Shown here in pieces: positions 1 through 25,070 of a stretch of 64,000 bases of DNA. The stretch comes from Notamacropus eugenii (taxonomy: Eukaryota > Chordata > Mammalia > Diprotodontia > Macropodidae), in assembly GCF_028372415.1 (NCBI RefSeq), contig NC_092872.1, positions 280,801,206-280,865,205 on the forward strand, given 5' to 3'. Below the pieces are notes generated by a model, which saw nothing but the letters and a program-made list of their open reading frames with translations, was not told the origin of the DNA and searched no databases. The stretch's first letter is position 1; each line of letters begins with the position of its first letter. Both the position numbers and the translations under genes were made by a program.

Positions 1-84
1 GACAGAAAGTGAGGTTTTAGATGGGACTGGAAGGAAGCCAGGAAGTAGAGGTGAGGAGGGAGAGAGTTTCAGTGATAGGAGCAC

Positions 85-200
85 CATTAGATTGTGAGCC
101 CTTTGGGGTAAGGACTGTCTTTTGCCTCTTTTTGTATCCCCAGCAGGCAGCCTAGTGCCTGGCATATAGTAGGCACTTAATAAGTGTTGATTGATTGACA
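85..200 (+). mobile_element. L2 LINE 3' end
   Basis: It has the typical L2 tail order: GTGAGCCCTTTGGGGTAAGGAC, then TATCCCCAG, GTGCCTGGCA, TAGTAGGCACTTAATAAGTG and a TTGATTGATTGAC end. It is an old, 5'-truncated copy. Confidence 0.75.
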
Positions 201-631
201 GGCAATAAAAGCACCCAGAGTAGAATGTGGAGGGTCTTGTGAGAGGAGGAAGGAGGCCAGCAGGACAGGACTGCAGATAGGAGAGGTGAGAGGTTATGAG
301 AAGGGGTGACTGGGGTTGCTGTGTGCTGGAGTCCAGAAGGGATGGGACCAAGGGTGCACGTGGGCAGGAGCCACCTTGTTGTCAAGGACTGTGGGAGAGG
401 GAGGAGGAGTGGGAGTGGAGGGATGGTGTCAAGGGGGTTGCAAAGTATGGAAAACACTTCGCAAACCTGACCAGTTTGTATAAATGTCAGCAATTATCAT
501 GTGGCCTTGGGTGAATCCTTCCCCTTTCCCCCACCCCCCTGCCTTGGCCTCAGTTTTCTACTCCATAAAATGAAGTTGCCCAAGATGGTCACTGAGGTCA
601 AATCCAGCACTAAATCTATGAACCTCTAGGT

Positions 632-712
632 CAGGGGCTCTTAGCCTGGGGTCCCCCAAGGCTCCCAAGGGCCCATGGATAGATTTCAAGTGGTCTGTGA
701 ACTTGGATGGGA

Positions 713-764
<52 letters not shown>

Positions 765-897
765 ACACCCCTTTGGTTTCTTTGTAATCCCATGTATTTT
801 TATTTTATGCACTTAAAAGCTTTATTCGGAAAAGGTCCCAGGCCACTCACCAGGCTGCAAAGGGGATGTAGGACACAGAAAAGATTAAGAAGCACTG
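632..897 (+). mobile_element. hAT-like non-autonomous DNA transposon containing an (AC)n tract
   Basis: It begins CAGGGGCTCTTAGCCTGGGG and ends AAGATTAAGAAGCACTG, hAT-like terminal inverted repeats. The interior resembles the copies at 42958-43139 and 48171-48353 (TTTGTAATCCCATGTATTTT, ACTTAAAAGC). The superfamily is judged from the ends. The family name is not certain. Confidence 0.65.
715..768 (+). repeat. (AC)n microsatellite
   Basis: About 54 bp of almost pure AC dinucleotides with two ACAT interruptions, lying inside the hAT-like element. Confidence 0.97.
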
Positions 898-1539
898 GCT
901 GGATGTTTGGTATAGGCAATGAGTGCCAATGAGCAGCTGGACGGAGAACTCGAAAGTGAACAGCAGAGGGCAGCAGAGGGAGTTTTTCAGGGGCAGTTCG
1001 AGCCCACCTCTCACTAGCCAGAGTTGGAGCTGCATGGGCACCACCTATGCCTGGGCTGAAAGAGATCTGAGACAGTAATCAGGGGCGCTCAACCTGCAGG
1101 CTGAGAAGTCCCAGGGACTGCCCGGAATGGCAAGAGTCCAAGGATAATCAGCATTCACACAGGTCTCTAAAGCTTGCATCTGAACCTCACAGCCACCTCA
1201 CCAAGTAGCTACTACAGGCACTGTCCTGCTCATTTGACAGATGAGGGAACTGAGGCCTTTAAAAGGTTTGGTAAAACAGAAGACAGCTAGCATATCTTTA
1301 TAGAGGAGGAAGGGCAGCAGAGGGTACCAGACATCAGATGGTCTGAGTGAGATGTCTGGAGCCAGTGTAGATAACAGAGACGTAGCAACAACCCCTCTAC
1401 GCATGAGTCTGGAAAGGCAGAGAGAATGGGGGAGGGAAGAGGACCAGGATGGAGATGTAGTCTTATCCTAGACCACTGATTACAGTTCAGTAGTCACCTG
1501 TTCACATCTGCACTTCTGCAATCTCCATTTGTCAGCTGT

Positions 1540-2990
1540 TTAGAAAAGGCAGGGTATGGGGTGGGGTGGGAGAACAGATGAACCTGGAGTCAGGAAGACC
1601 AATTAGGAGGCTATGGCAATAATTCACAAGTGGTGATGATTTAGGCATTACTAGGGCAGGGCCAGTGTGAAGGTAAAAAAAGACAGTGTGGGAGACTCCA
1701 TAACTGACTGAACATAGGAGGTGGGGAAAGAGTCCAAGATGCCCCAAGGTGGTGAACCTAGGGGGAACAGAAGGGGGGGCACCTTCAACAGGAACAGGCA
1801 AATCTGGAGAGAAAAGACTAAGTGCCACATTGGACAAGTTGAGCTGAAGACACCTATGGGACATGGTGGAGTCACTCGGCGGGTATTTGACAACGTGGGA
1901 CTGGATTCCAGGAGAGATTTCAGTCAGTCAGTAAATGTTTACTAAGAGTTATGTGCTAAGCAATGGACAGAAGAAAAGACAAAAGGCCGTTCCTGCACTC
2001 AAATGCAGGGCAGGGGTAGAAGAGGGTAACAGGTCATTATGAAGCTGAATGGAAAACTGAGATGGCTGCACTGGGCACTGGGCATCCTCCTTAAATGGAA
2101 GGTGTGGGACATCTGCCCTCCACCCTCTCCTATAAGAGGGTCCCTGGGGGGTACTGAGGAAGTGAATTTCAGAGTTAATATCATCTTGCAGCATAATGAG
2201 CTTCTGGAGATCATGAAGTACCAAAGGACAGACAATCGAGATATGACTTGACTTGGATATGGAGATTAGGGAGCTATCAGAAAGAATTAAATTCATAGGA
2301 GCAAATGAGATGGAGATGAGGAGAAAAATGACCCAGAGCAGGGCCTTGGGAGACATGTCAGCTAATGACTCAGCCAAGGAGAATGAGGAGATCAGTGGGA
2401 TGATCAAATGTTCTCTGCCATTGAAGCCAAGGGAGAAAAAATAAAAGCATCCAGGAGATGACCAAAGCTCATGGAGAAAGGACAATTGGTCAAGGGTACT
2501 TGACAGCACCCGTAACTTTCAACAGCAGTATCAATAAAATGGTGGTGTCAGATTGGGAGCGTTTGGGAGGGAGGTAAGAAGGTGGAGGTAATGATTATAT
2601 AGATTCCAGGAAACCACAAAATGGAGAAGACAAAAGCTTGACAAGGTGATAGGGGCAGGTTTTTGTTTTGTTTTTAAGGATGGGGGAGAGCTCAGTATCC
2701 TTGCAGGAAGCAAGAAGGGAATCAGTTGTTGAGGAGAAAATGAGGATCAAAGAGGAGTGAGGGGGAAATAGGCCAAGGCTCTAGAGAAGACAGGAAGAAA
2801 TGGGACCAGGGCACAAACTACCTGGTCTTGACAAGAGGGCCACCTGTTCCTCAGAGAGTGGAGTAGAGACAATGGGTGTCAATGTCAAAGGGTTTGAGGG
2901 ATTCATGGTGGATGGCTTCCATCTTTTTAGGAAACAGACAAGGTCCTCCTCTTTCAAGGGGGACAGAGCTTAAGGAGAAGGGGTCTTGCA
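1540..2990 (-). mobile_element. Old L2 LINE fragments, antisense
   Basis: Reading on the minus strand, the block resembles L2 3' sequence. There is a reversed tail near 1930-2030 (TAAATGTTTACTAAG), and internal motifs such as AGGCTATGGCAATAAT and CAGGGCCTTGGGAGACA. It is strongly diverged and probably more than one fragment. A 341-420 stretch resembles 2800-2870. Confidence 0.55.
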
Positions 2991-3574
2991 GAGTGAGAGG
3001 TCCCAGAGCTTCACGTGGAAAGAAAGCTTAAAGTGGCCACATCGTCAGTTCTCCTTTGCCCACAGAGGAAAATGGCATCATGTGAGGTATTAGTTCTGTA
3101 GCACCCACTTCTTAAAAGAACTTACCACATATACATTGCATCAGCTAGTTGCAAAGTCTGCCCCTCCACTAAAGGCCCCCAGATAGGAAGGGTCCTATGT
3201 TTTGAAGCTGGTGTGCTCTGCTCCACAGGGAAGGTTTTTACTATTGCCAGTCTGGAAGCCATCTGATGAGCAACCACCCAGAGTCTCCTGAACTGTCTGC
3301 TGAAAGTGACCCCCCAAAGGCCCAGCTGCCTCAAGCTAACCCAAGCAAGCATGAAAGCATTCCCTTCTTGTCCTCCCATCTGGCAGCCATTTGATCTGAC
3401 ACTTGTCATGCAGGGGGGCAGGCAGCTTGCTTGCCTCCAGACAAGGGTCTCTTCCTTTATCAGCCCTTTTTACAGCTTTCATACTCTGCCACTATGATGC
3501 AAAAACCCCTCTCCTCCCTGCTCAAACCTACTTATTTGGCTAAAGGGTTCGATGTCCTTTAAGTAGCTCGCTAG

Positions 3575-3740
3575 GGTGTGTGGCACTGTGGTAAGATCCA
3601 AGTTCAAATCCTGGAGCAGAGACTTCTGAGCTGGGACCATAAGCAAGTCACTCAGTGGGAGCTCCTCTGTAAAATGAGGAGTAGCAGTTGCCTCACAGGA
3701 CTGTTCAAGGAACAAATAATGCCACACATTAAGGTCTGGA
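3575..3740 (+). mobile_element. MIR/CORE-SINE fragment
   Basis: It shows degenerate SINE order: TTCAAATCCTGG, then CAAGTCACT, TGTAAAATGAGGA, then TTGCCTCACAGGACTGTTC. Confidence 0.55.
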
Positions 3741-4529
3741 GATCTGTTTGAAATAGCTTAGAGACAAGTCATCATTAATCCCAAGAAAATTAATCTCACT
3801 ATTTAATGGGAGTTTTCCTTTCTCCCATTCTTGTTCCTCTCCCTCTACTTGGTTTAGGTCCAACTCCTCCCTCCAAGGATCTCAAAGTACCCTCAAAAGT
3901 TACTGGCCCAGCCCAGGGAAAAGAGGTTGGGTAGGAAAGAGGGGCAAAGAAATAAAGGGACTATGGGAAGGGAGCAGAGTGACTTCAAAGTCACTCAAAT
4001 CAATAAGCATTTATCAATGTGACAGGCACTGGGGATGAAAGGAAGCTGGTGAGATGATCCCCATTCTCTGTGAGCTAACACTAAGCCCAGTGAGTCCTAG
4101 AATGAACCCTATAGGAAGTCGGAGAGTCAGGCATCCACTGCCTGCTCGGAATACCAGTGTCCACCATGGGTGGGACCAATTTATCAGGTCAAAAAAAGGG
4201 CTCTCTAGAACCACAGGCTCATCAGGCACCCCACAGTCCATCTCTAGGCTCCAGGGCTGAATTTTGCCTTTGACAGAGAAGTTTCTGCTCTCCAAAGAGC
4301 TCAGGGCCAAAAGAAATGAAGGGGCATGGCCAATAAACCAGGATCACCCGGACGTTGGCACTGTTTGTGCCACTGCTGGATGCTCAGCTCATTGGGCACA
4401 GGGCTTTCTCCAGACCGCAGCCCTCCCATCTCCCCCCCAGGCTCTAGAGCTAAAGCCAGCCTTCAGCAGGGTCAATAAATCTAAGGCAAATAGGAGTAAG
4501 GTAGCGATGCACTGGTCGGAAAATGAATA

Positions 4530-5239
4530 GACAGCTTAAATAAAGGCTTTATTTTAGTGTAAACAAAATTTTGAAGCTTCAGAAAAGGCAACAGTTTTAG
4601 AATGGCAGATTATAGTGGGCCATTCTCAACACTGCTTTAAAGACAAACAAAAAAAAAAGAGATGGGAATGCCAGGCAAGGACGCACTGCTCAAGTCGAGT
4701 AAGACCCAGGGCACACACTCTGGCATTCTCCACTCAACTCCTGCCATCCCATCCTAGCATCAGAAGAACAAGTTTGTGACCAAACATCCCCCCAGATGTG
4801 TGCTACTAGACTTTGCAGACTCACTTTAAAGGTAAGCAAATCTTCCACTTGCTCCCCCTGGAGTTAAATGTTTCCAATATAAAAGGTTCTTTGTGTCTTT
4901 CTAAAAAGGCAAAGTTATATAAATGCAATCCATACATTACATTTCAGGCTTGGTGGCCAATGCTTCCAGCAATTTCAGAGATGTCAGCACACAAATACAA
5001 GCCAGCCATGTAGCTTAGAAAGAAGACAGTACAGTTAACAAAGGGAATCTCTCAGTTTCAGTAAACAGCAAACTGCAGGTGATTCAATTTTTGCTCTATT
5101 CTAGATGAACTAAAAAAAAAAAAGTTCTTTAAGATACGTGGGAGTGGATCACGTTCGCCCTGACACCAGAGGCTTTCAGCACATAAACGCACCATCTGCC
5201 TTGAGTCAGCCACTAGACACAATGCAAAATGGAAAACCT
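4530..5239 (-). other. OAT: OAT 3' untranslated region
   Basis: About 0.7 kb from the OAT stop codon to the cleavage site expected after the AATAAA at 4548-4553. The exact end is inferred. No interspersed repeat is recognised in it, only a short A/T run near 5111-5121. The length is similar to that of the human transcript as remembered. Confidence 0.8.
4548..4553 (-). promoter_or_regulatory. OAT: OAT polyadenylation signal AATAAA
   Basis: On the minus strand this reads AAAATAAAGCC, a canonical AATAAA about 690 bases past the stop codon. No better signal lies between it and the stop. Cleavage would fall near 4525-4538. Confidence 0.8.
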
Positions 5240-19072
<13,833 letters not shown>

Positions 19073-20034
19073 TTTCTATTTCTGAAGAATCAGGCCTTCC
19101 TATGGAAAAAGAAGACATTAAGGACCACCAGCCTACCACCATATTCCTAGGAATTTGTTATGGAACTCTAATTCCTGCTGTGCAATATTAGCACAAGCAT
19201 AACTTCAGTCATCCCAAAAGTCTACGCATCAGAGAAGCCCTCAGAACTTCAGAAGACAAAAAAAGGGACAGATAGAGGCACACTGAACAAAAAAAGGCCT
19301 CCACATGAATCAGGGTGGAAAAGCTTTCTGAAGATTGTATTAAATACAAGAACACTTGCACAAAGACTGGTTTGCAGATATTCCAATAAAACCTGAGGGC
19401 CAAGTTAAGCCAGGTACAATGTCTCTCACATTAACCTAATTAATTCGGATGAACTATTATCTAACCAGTGTCCAAAGTCAAGGTTATCATACTATTAAAT
19501 GTTATTTATAATAGGCACTTACATGACCAAAGACTCATTTACAGTTGGGTCATGGAGGGGGAAGGGAACAAACATTTATCTAACACCTACTATGTGCCAG
19601 GAACTGTGCTAAGCACATCTGATAAATGAAGCAGAGTGGACCCTGTCCCTCTCCCCTCCTCCACACACGCATGCACAGGCATAAGCACAGGCACACGCAC
19701 ACATGCATACTCACACTCAAACTCCAACAGGTGTATACCTGTCTCCTCCAGCACTCAATGCAGACTTCTGGGTTAGAATTAAAAGCCCTTCCTTGGCTCC
19801 AGCACACATTCCTCCTCCAGCTCCATCAGCCTTTTGTCCCTCCTCCCCCTTCCCCCCCCCCCCCACACCACACCTAGGCACAGGCCCTCGGGCCTTTGAT
19901 GCTTCTCCCCCTCATAGTTGGCAGTCCTCACAATTCCACTTTCTGCACGCAGATTTTCAAGTCTCCCCCTCGGCTGCTGGAGGTTTCCCCTAAGACCACC
20001 TTCTGTTTTTTAGCTGCAGGTATATGGTTATCAG

Positions 20035-20150
20035 TGCCCCAGTTAGGATGGGAGCTCCTTGAGGGCAAGGAAGAAAAGTTGTGCATTTCCTTGAATACCT
20101 CTAGGGCTCCCCATCAGTTCTTAATAAATGCATATTACCTGAATGAATCA
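20035..20150 (+). mobile_element. L2 LINE 3' end
   Basis: GGAGCTCCTTGAGGGCAAGG, then GGGCTCCCCATCAGTTCTTA and ATAAATGCATATTACCTGAA fit the L2 tail. It lies in OAT intron 1. Confidence 0.65.
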
Positions 20151-21770
20151 GGGGTTGGGTTTAATTCCCTACTCAGTTACTGGTCTTTCTGGGCTTCAGT
20201 TTCCTTCTCAGTTAAAATCAAGGGACAGAACCAGACACTCGGGCTTTAACTAGCGTCTTTAACTAGCCCCTTCACCTCCTACGCCACAGGGCTGCCGGAT
20301 ACAAAGCACTGCAAAGCCAGATACCAAAGGGAGCCATTACCACCCAATTCACTTAAGAAGCTTACCTACAGGAGTCTTACATCAATGCTATTTATACCAT
20401 TAGACTAAATGCATTAGGACAGGGACAGAAACCACTCTCTGGTGCTAGCTTTGAAAAGCCAGAAGAGAAAAAGAGCCAGAATTTTAAATAATTGCCATCT
20501 CAATACAGAACCTTCTCAGGCCAGTGATGTTCCCCAACACCCAAATCTTCCAAGGAAACACAAAAGGAAGCAGGAAAAAAAATCTCAAGCTAATTTTTTT
20601 TAGAATTTGCACAAAAGGCTGAATCATAAAGAAGTGTGTACGGTTCTGTAATTTAATTCAGTACTCAGCCTGAAATAGTACAGTACTGTCCACAAATAGA
20701 ACACACGGGCCCTCTGCATCTTCCTAGGCAATCTTTGTGACCTGGGCGCTAGCATTCTGGGAACACCCCTTTCCAAATTAGCTAGAGTCGGGACATCCCC
20801 CTAACAACAGGCATATGATCTCTCCTCACATTGGCCACCTATTGCGAGCCCTTGGGTTCTGTTGAGCACAGCTTCATCTCCACAGCATGAAGGCAGACAC
20901 TAAAACTTAAAAAAGATTCGAAGACCAAACTCAAGGTCCTTAAATCACTCTAAAACAAGTCAACATTCACCAACATCCCACCTGAAGGGCGCTCTTCAGT
21001 CTGAGGGCCCTGTCTACCTCTCTCTCCCTCTGTCAAACATTAGCTTATTTGGGGTCCACCTCTCTAGAAGGCTAGTCTTCTGTTGACAGGAGTCCAGATT
21101 CTAGCTAAACTTCAACTCCCACAGCGTCACAGACAAGCAGCATCAGTTACTACTCCAAAGCCATTGGCTCCGAGGAGCCAGCCTTCCCAACACCCTCACC
21201 ACACCCAGACACATCTGGCTAGGGTTTGGTCATCGAGGTCTCTGTCCAGTTTATATCGGAAATGCTGACGTGTTCTGGCTCGCAGACTGATTTCAACATA
21301 TTAATACTGAAAGAAATCTATCTCACAGAATGTGGTTCATTTTAGACTTTTTTAAACCTTAAAATGATAGTCAAGATCCCTACATAAAATACTAACTGGG
21401 ATAATCTAATGGGAAAGAAGCAAGAATGGAAGAGTTGTGTGTTGCACAAAGGAGAAGGTCTGGCCTAAAATGCTGGAAATTCTATCAAAGTCCAGGCTTT
21501 CGTTCCAACTCCCCATTTATCATTAAGTAGCTACCAGGCACATTGCTACCTGTGGGGAGGAAAGATGAAAAAGCAGCTTTGGCCCTTAAGCAATTGATCA
21601 TTTTCAAACACCTTAAGATGATCGTTTTCTTGTAGAAACTTAAAATCCACAACAGGAGAGAAAAAAGACCCAGTCTAAGATGCAGACAAACCAGGCCATC
21701 CTCAAAGTCCCCTCCTTGGCCCTGATGCCCAGCTTAGTCTCCTTCCTCCACCTCCCAAAGACAGTTTAGT

Positions 21771-21973
21771 CAGGGATGGGGCACCTGCAGCCTCAATGCC
21801 ACATGTGGCCTTCTAGGTACTTGAGTGCGGCTTTTTGAGTGAGTTCAAGTTTTACAGAACAAATTCTTCTATTAAGGGGAATTGTTCTGTGAAGTTTGGA
21901 TTCAGTCAAGAGGCTGAACTTGAGGGCCTAGAGGGCAACATGTGGCCTCAAGGCCAAAGGTTCCCCACCCCTG
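21771..21973. mobile_element. Palindromic (fold-back) hAT-type MITE
   Basis: It begins CAGGGATGGGGCACCTGCAG and ends GGTTCCCCACCCCTG. The 46-bp termini (21771-21816 and 21928-21973) are inverted repeats. The inner halves also pair (ACAGAACAAATTC with GAATTGTTCTGT), so almost the whole 203 bp folds back around a loop near 21867-21879. The flanking 8-mers are only loosely alike, suggesting age. It lies in OAT intron 1. Confidence 0.8.
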
Positions 21974-22659
21974 GTTTAACCAAAAAAGGTGACTATTAAG
22001 CACCAAAAGATGCTTTTGATCAAAGGAGAGGAGGAATGATTGTTCAACTGTTATTTTGATTTGCTAAAAGCTCTGATGTTTTCGAGGATGTTAGTACAGC
22101 TATTTCAAGACTCGAGACTTTCATACAATTGGAAATGGGGATAATCAGAATCTGCCACTCAGGCTTGCTGTGATAATCCAAATGAGATCTTTATGGGTAA
22201 AGCCTTGTGAAAACAGTACAGCTAGCATGGGGCAGAAAGGCCAACTATGATTATAATCAGTTTTCTTGTACAATGGTATTATTGTAGGCGAATTCAATTC
22301 CACTTTTACCTTTCTCATGGGCTCAACAGATCAATGATAAGTGCCTACTATGTACAAAGAACACTGCGTGCTAGGCCATGGGGAGGAGCCACAATACTTT
22401 AATAACTTTATAATAACAACTTTAATGACTTGGGTACCACACTTACTTAAAGGTTCACTGAAAGCCCATCCCTTCCTCCAGCCTACCTGGTAAGTAAATG
22501 GTTACTGGCAGTCTGTTACGTTTTGAAAGGGGATTGCCATGATCTCCCAGGAAGGTAAGGTCTTGGTCTCCTACCTTAATACAATATTTGATTCACTAAA
22601 CTAAACCACAAAAGACAAAACAAAGAAATTGCTTTGTGAGAGGTCGTCCTTTAAGATGT

Positions 22660-22975
22660 CCTTCAAGAATCTAAGACAATTCCAAAGGACCCATGTTGGA
22701 AAGTGCTTCCAAGATGCAGAGAGAACTGATGAAATCTGAGTGAAGATTGAAGACGTTTCTCACTTTATTTTTCTTGGGTCTGTGTGTGTGTTTTCTTTTG
22801 TAACATACCTAGTATGAAAATACCTTTTGCCTGACTGCACATATATAATTGATATTCTAGGAGTGGGAGGGAGACAATTTGAAACTCAAAATTCTTGAAA
22901 ATGAATGTTAAATGGTTTCATATGTAATAGAAACTATTTAATGAAATAAAATTATATATTTAAAAAATTTTAAGT
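22660..22975 (+). mobile_element. L1 LINE 3' UTR fragment
   Basis: GACAATTCCAAAGGACCCAT, ACTGATGAAATCTGAGTGAA, CATATATAATTGATATT and TTTGAAACTCAAAATTCTTG follow the same order as the L1 tails at 11830-12130 and 56640-56960. Confidence 0.75.
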
Positions 22976-23559
22976 TGTCCTTCATGGGTCAAGAGAACAC
23001 ACGAACAAAGTTTTGGTAGAAAGGCATCGTAGGGCTGGGTCTGGCAAGAGCTCTAGCCTACAGTGACAAGAGTGACCAGGGTCAGCTCCTGGTCCAGCCT
23101 GGGTCAGCTCTCTGGGCGGGGTTGTGGATCCCACGAGACAGTGGCAGAAATACTCCTGTCGCTCCTTGTCATCGGGTCAGTGGGAGGTTGTTAACTACTC
23201 CAGGTTTCTGGGGTCTTCCTCGTGTCCACCGGACGAGACCCCCAGAATCCGGGAAAGGGTCCGGGTTTGCCTCCACGATGAGCCCAAGGGGTCCGAGCAG
23301 GTGAAGGTCCCCCCCACGTCCTGACCCAGGGACACGAGCACACACACTCGGCAAACCCTCAGGGCTCTGGGAGCCTCCAGGAGCGCCCTCCCACCTCACG
23401 AGCCTCCCAGAACAGCCTCTCCCTTCTCTCCTTCTCCCCATCTGCCTCTGTCCCGCTCCTCTCCCCATCTCTCTCCTCTCTATCGTTCTCTGTCTCCCCT
23501 GCACCCCCTCTATCTCTCTCCATCTCTCAGTCTCTGTCTCCATGTCTCCCCTCCTGGCC

Positions 23560-24460
23560 CTGGGCCCGGCTCCCGGGCCTCTTTCCTAGGGCGGCCCCGG
23601 CCCCGCGCGCCCTAACCAGGAGGGCGGTCGACGCGCGTGGCCCGGAGTCCAAGGGCCTGGGTTCCAGTCCTCCGTGGGACGGCCCCGGGCCAGGACGTGG
23701 CCAGGGGCAGGGCGAGGCCTCGGGGCGGGGGCCGGGGCAGGGCCAGGGCCTCGCCCGGGGCCCGTTAGGGGCTCGGCCGGGAGGCCTAGAGGACCCGAGG
23801 GAGGACTGCGCATACAGTAGGCGCCTCCTCCGTGCTCGGGGCACACCCGCCCGGGCCGCGGGTCGCAGCCTCAGCCGGGGCCTGGCCCCCATACCTGACA
23901 GGGGCTCCCGACGGGCGGAGGTGGAGGCGGAGGCGACACGCGGCACAGGCGGCGACGACGACAGAGCGGCCGCGGCGACGTCACGGCAGCCCTATAGCGC
24001 CGGCCCGGCCCCGGCTCGGCCCCGCCCCGGCTCGGCCCCGCCCTCGGCGCACGCCCTCGCCGTCCATTAGTCGCTACCGGGATCTCGGCCAATAGAGGAG
24101 CAAGGTCCCGCCCCCACCCCGCCCCTCCGGGCGCCCCGCCTCGCCAGCATCCTCCGGGTCCTAGCGTCCGGCTTTTCCTGATGTCCCCTGCACCGCGGCG
24201 AGCCCTGCGGTGTGGGAGGTGGAGGGGGGCTCTATAATTCCAGACCGCAGGGAGAAAGAGAGGCCGGGCCAGGCTCTCCAGAGGAGGGGGCGCCTAAGGG
24301 CGGAGCCCTAGGGAAAGGGTTTGGCGTGGGGGAAGAGCGAGGGCGTCACCGCCCCGACCTGGGTCTCAGGTTACCGCCCGGAGGAGAAAGGGTCCCGGCC
24401 CCCGTTCTCCCCCTCCACGGCTTGTACGCTACTCTGTGCCTTCGGCTCTGAGCCTGTCCT
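23560..24460 (-). promoter_or_regulatory. OAT: OAT promoter and CpG island
   Basis: This is a sharply CpG-rich, GC-rich block with no TATA box. A CRE-like TGACGTC core lies at 23977-23984. GC boxes follow, including a 16-bp unit holding CCGGCTCGG repeated in tandem at 24011-24042. A CCAAT box at 24089-24093 reads ATTGG on the gene strand. This is the usual layout of a housekeeping TATA-less promoter driven by Sp1, NF-Y and CREB/ATF. Factor binding is inferred from motifs only. Confidence 0.8.
23895..24000 (-). other. OAT: OAT non-coding exon 1 (5' UTR); start site approximate
   Basis: A consensus donor (CAG|GTATGG on the minus strand) ends at 23895 inside the CpG island. It is followed by a 4.8-kb intron to the exon bearing the ATG. 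Human OAT likewise begins with a non-coding exon. The upstream limit is not visible and is set by the promoter motifs. Confidence 0.65.
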
Positions 24461-24596
24461 CCAGGGCTCCTCTAGGACCACGACATCTGGCGCACCGCAG
24501 GTGCGAGATAAATGCTTCTGACCTAGAGAGCGAGACACATTTCCTGCGGGATCCGGCTCCGCACAATAACCCCTGGGGTCCCTAGGCGTCATCCCG

Positions 24597-24727
24597 ACCC
24601 CCCCACACCCCCACATCCCTCCACCCCCTCCCACACCCCCCACACACATCCCCACCCCTCCACCCCCTCCCACCCCCCACACCCCCAAACCCCCCCACCT
24701 CTCCCACACAACCCCACACACCCCCGC
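24597..24727 (-). repeat. C-rich CCCCACA-type tract (G-rich on the minus strand)
   Basis: About 130 bp made almost only of C runs with A and T spacers. The minus strand has more than ten runs of at least three Gs, enough for several G-quadruplexes. It lies about 600 bp upstream of the OAT start region. Confidence 0.85.
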
Positions 24728-24764
24728 CGCCTTACGCTGGGGGGAGGGGAGGGGCAAAGGAAGG

Positions 24765-25070
24765 GTACGAGCTTGTACTAAGGGCCCCCTTTGTGCCAGA
24801 CGTGGTCCCTGTTTTACAGCTAAGGAAGCTGAGGCAGGCAGAGAGGGCCACCCTGAACTGGAGCCCTGGCCTTCCTCCTCCAGGGCCGGCGCTCCACCCA
24901 CTGCGCCCCACAGCCGGGGAAGGGGAGGGTCTCTGTCCCTTAGTGACCATCACGTTCCAAGGCACGGTCACTAGGATCATCTAAGGTGCTTAGAAGGGAC
25001 TCAGCCTCTATCTTCCCTCCCTCACTTTACAGTTGAGGAAACTGAGGCCCAGAGGGGGGACGGCGTTTGG
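24765..25070 (-). mobile_element. Two MIR-type fragments, antisense
   Basis: TTTTACAGCTAAGGAAGCTG near 24813 and TTTACAGTTGAGGAAACTGA near 25026 are reversed MIR core motifs. Both are partial. Confidence 0.55.

Larger units (their letters stand above)
1..4529. other. Intergenic sequence downstream of OAT
   Basis: No gene is recognised. It holds L2 fragments in both orientations (tail at 85-200, antisense body at 1540-2990, antisense tail near 3995-4110), an hAT-like element at 632-897, and MIR-type pieces near 500-630, 1195-1290 and 3575-3740. The remaining stretches (900-1190, 3000-3570, 4120-4500) show nothing I can name. Confidence 0.7.
19100..23894 (-). other. OAT: OAT first intron (5' UTR intron)
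   Basis: This 4.8-kb intron holds MIR/L2 fragments (19560-19622, 20035-20260, 22130-22400), a C13 run at 19852-19864, a palindromic hAT element at 21771-21973 and an L1 tail at 22660-22975. Its 5' 300 bp is part of the CpG island. 20260-21770 shows no recognised repeat. Confidence 0.8.

Noticed and set aside
4541-4546. AATAAA on the plus strand as an end signal for a convergent gene
   Set aside because: No plus-strand gene is present. It is a near-palindromic neighbour of the OAT signal on the other strand.
23527-24521. Several 80-180 codon open frames around the OAT CpG island
   Set aside because: GC-rich DNA lacks stop codons. The frames overlap on both strands and have no splice or domain support.
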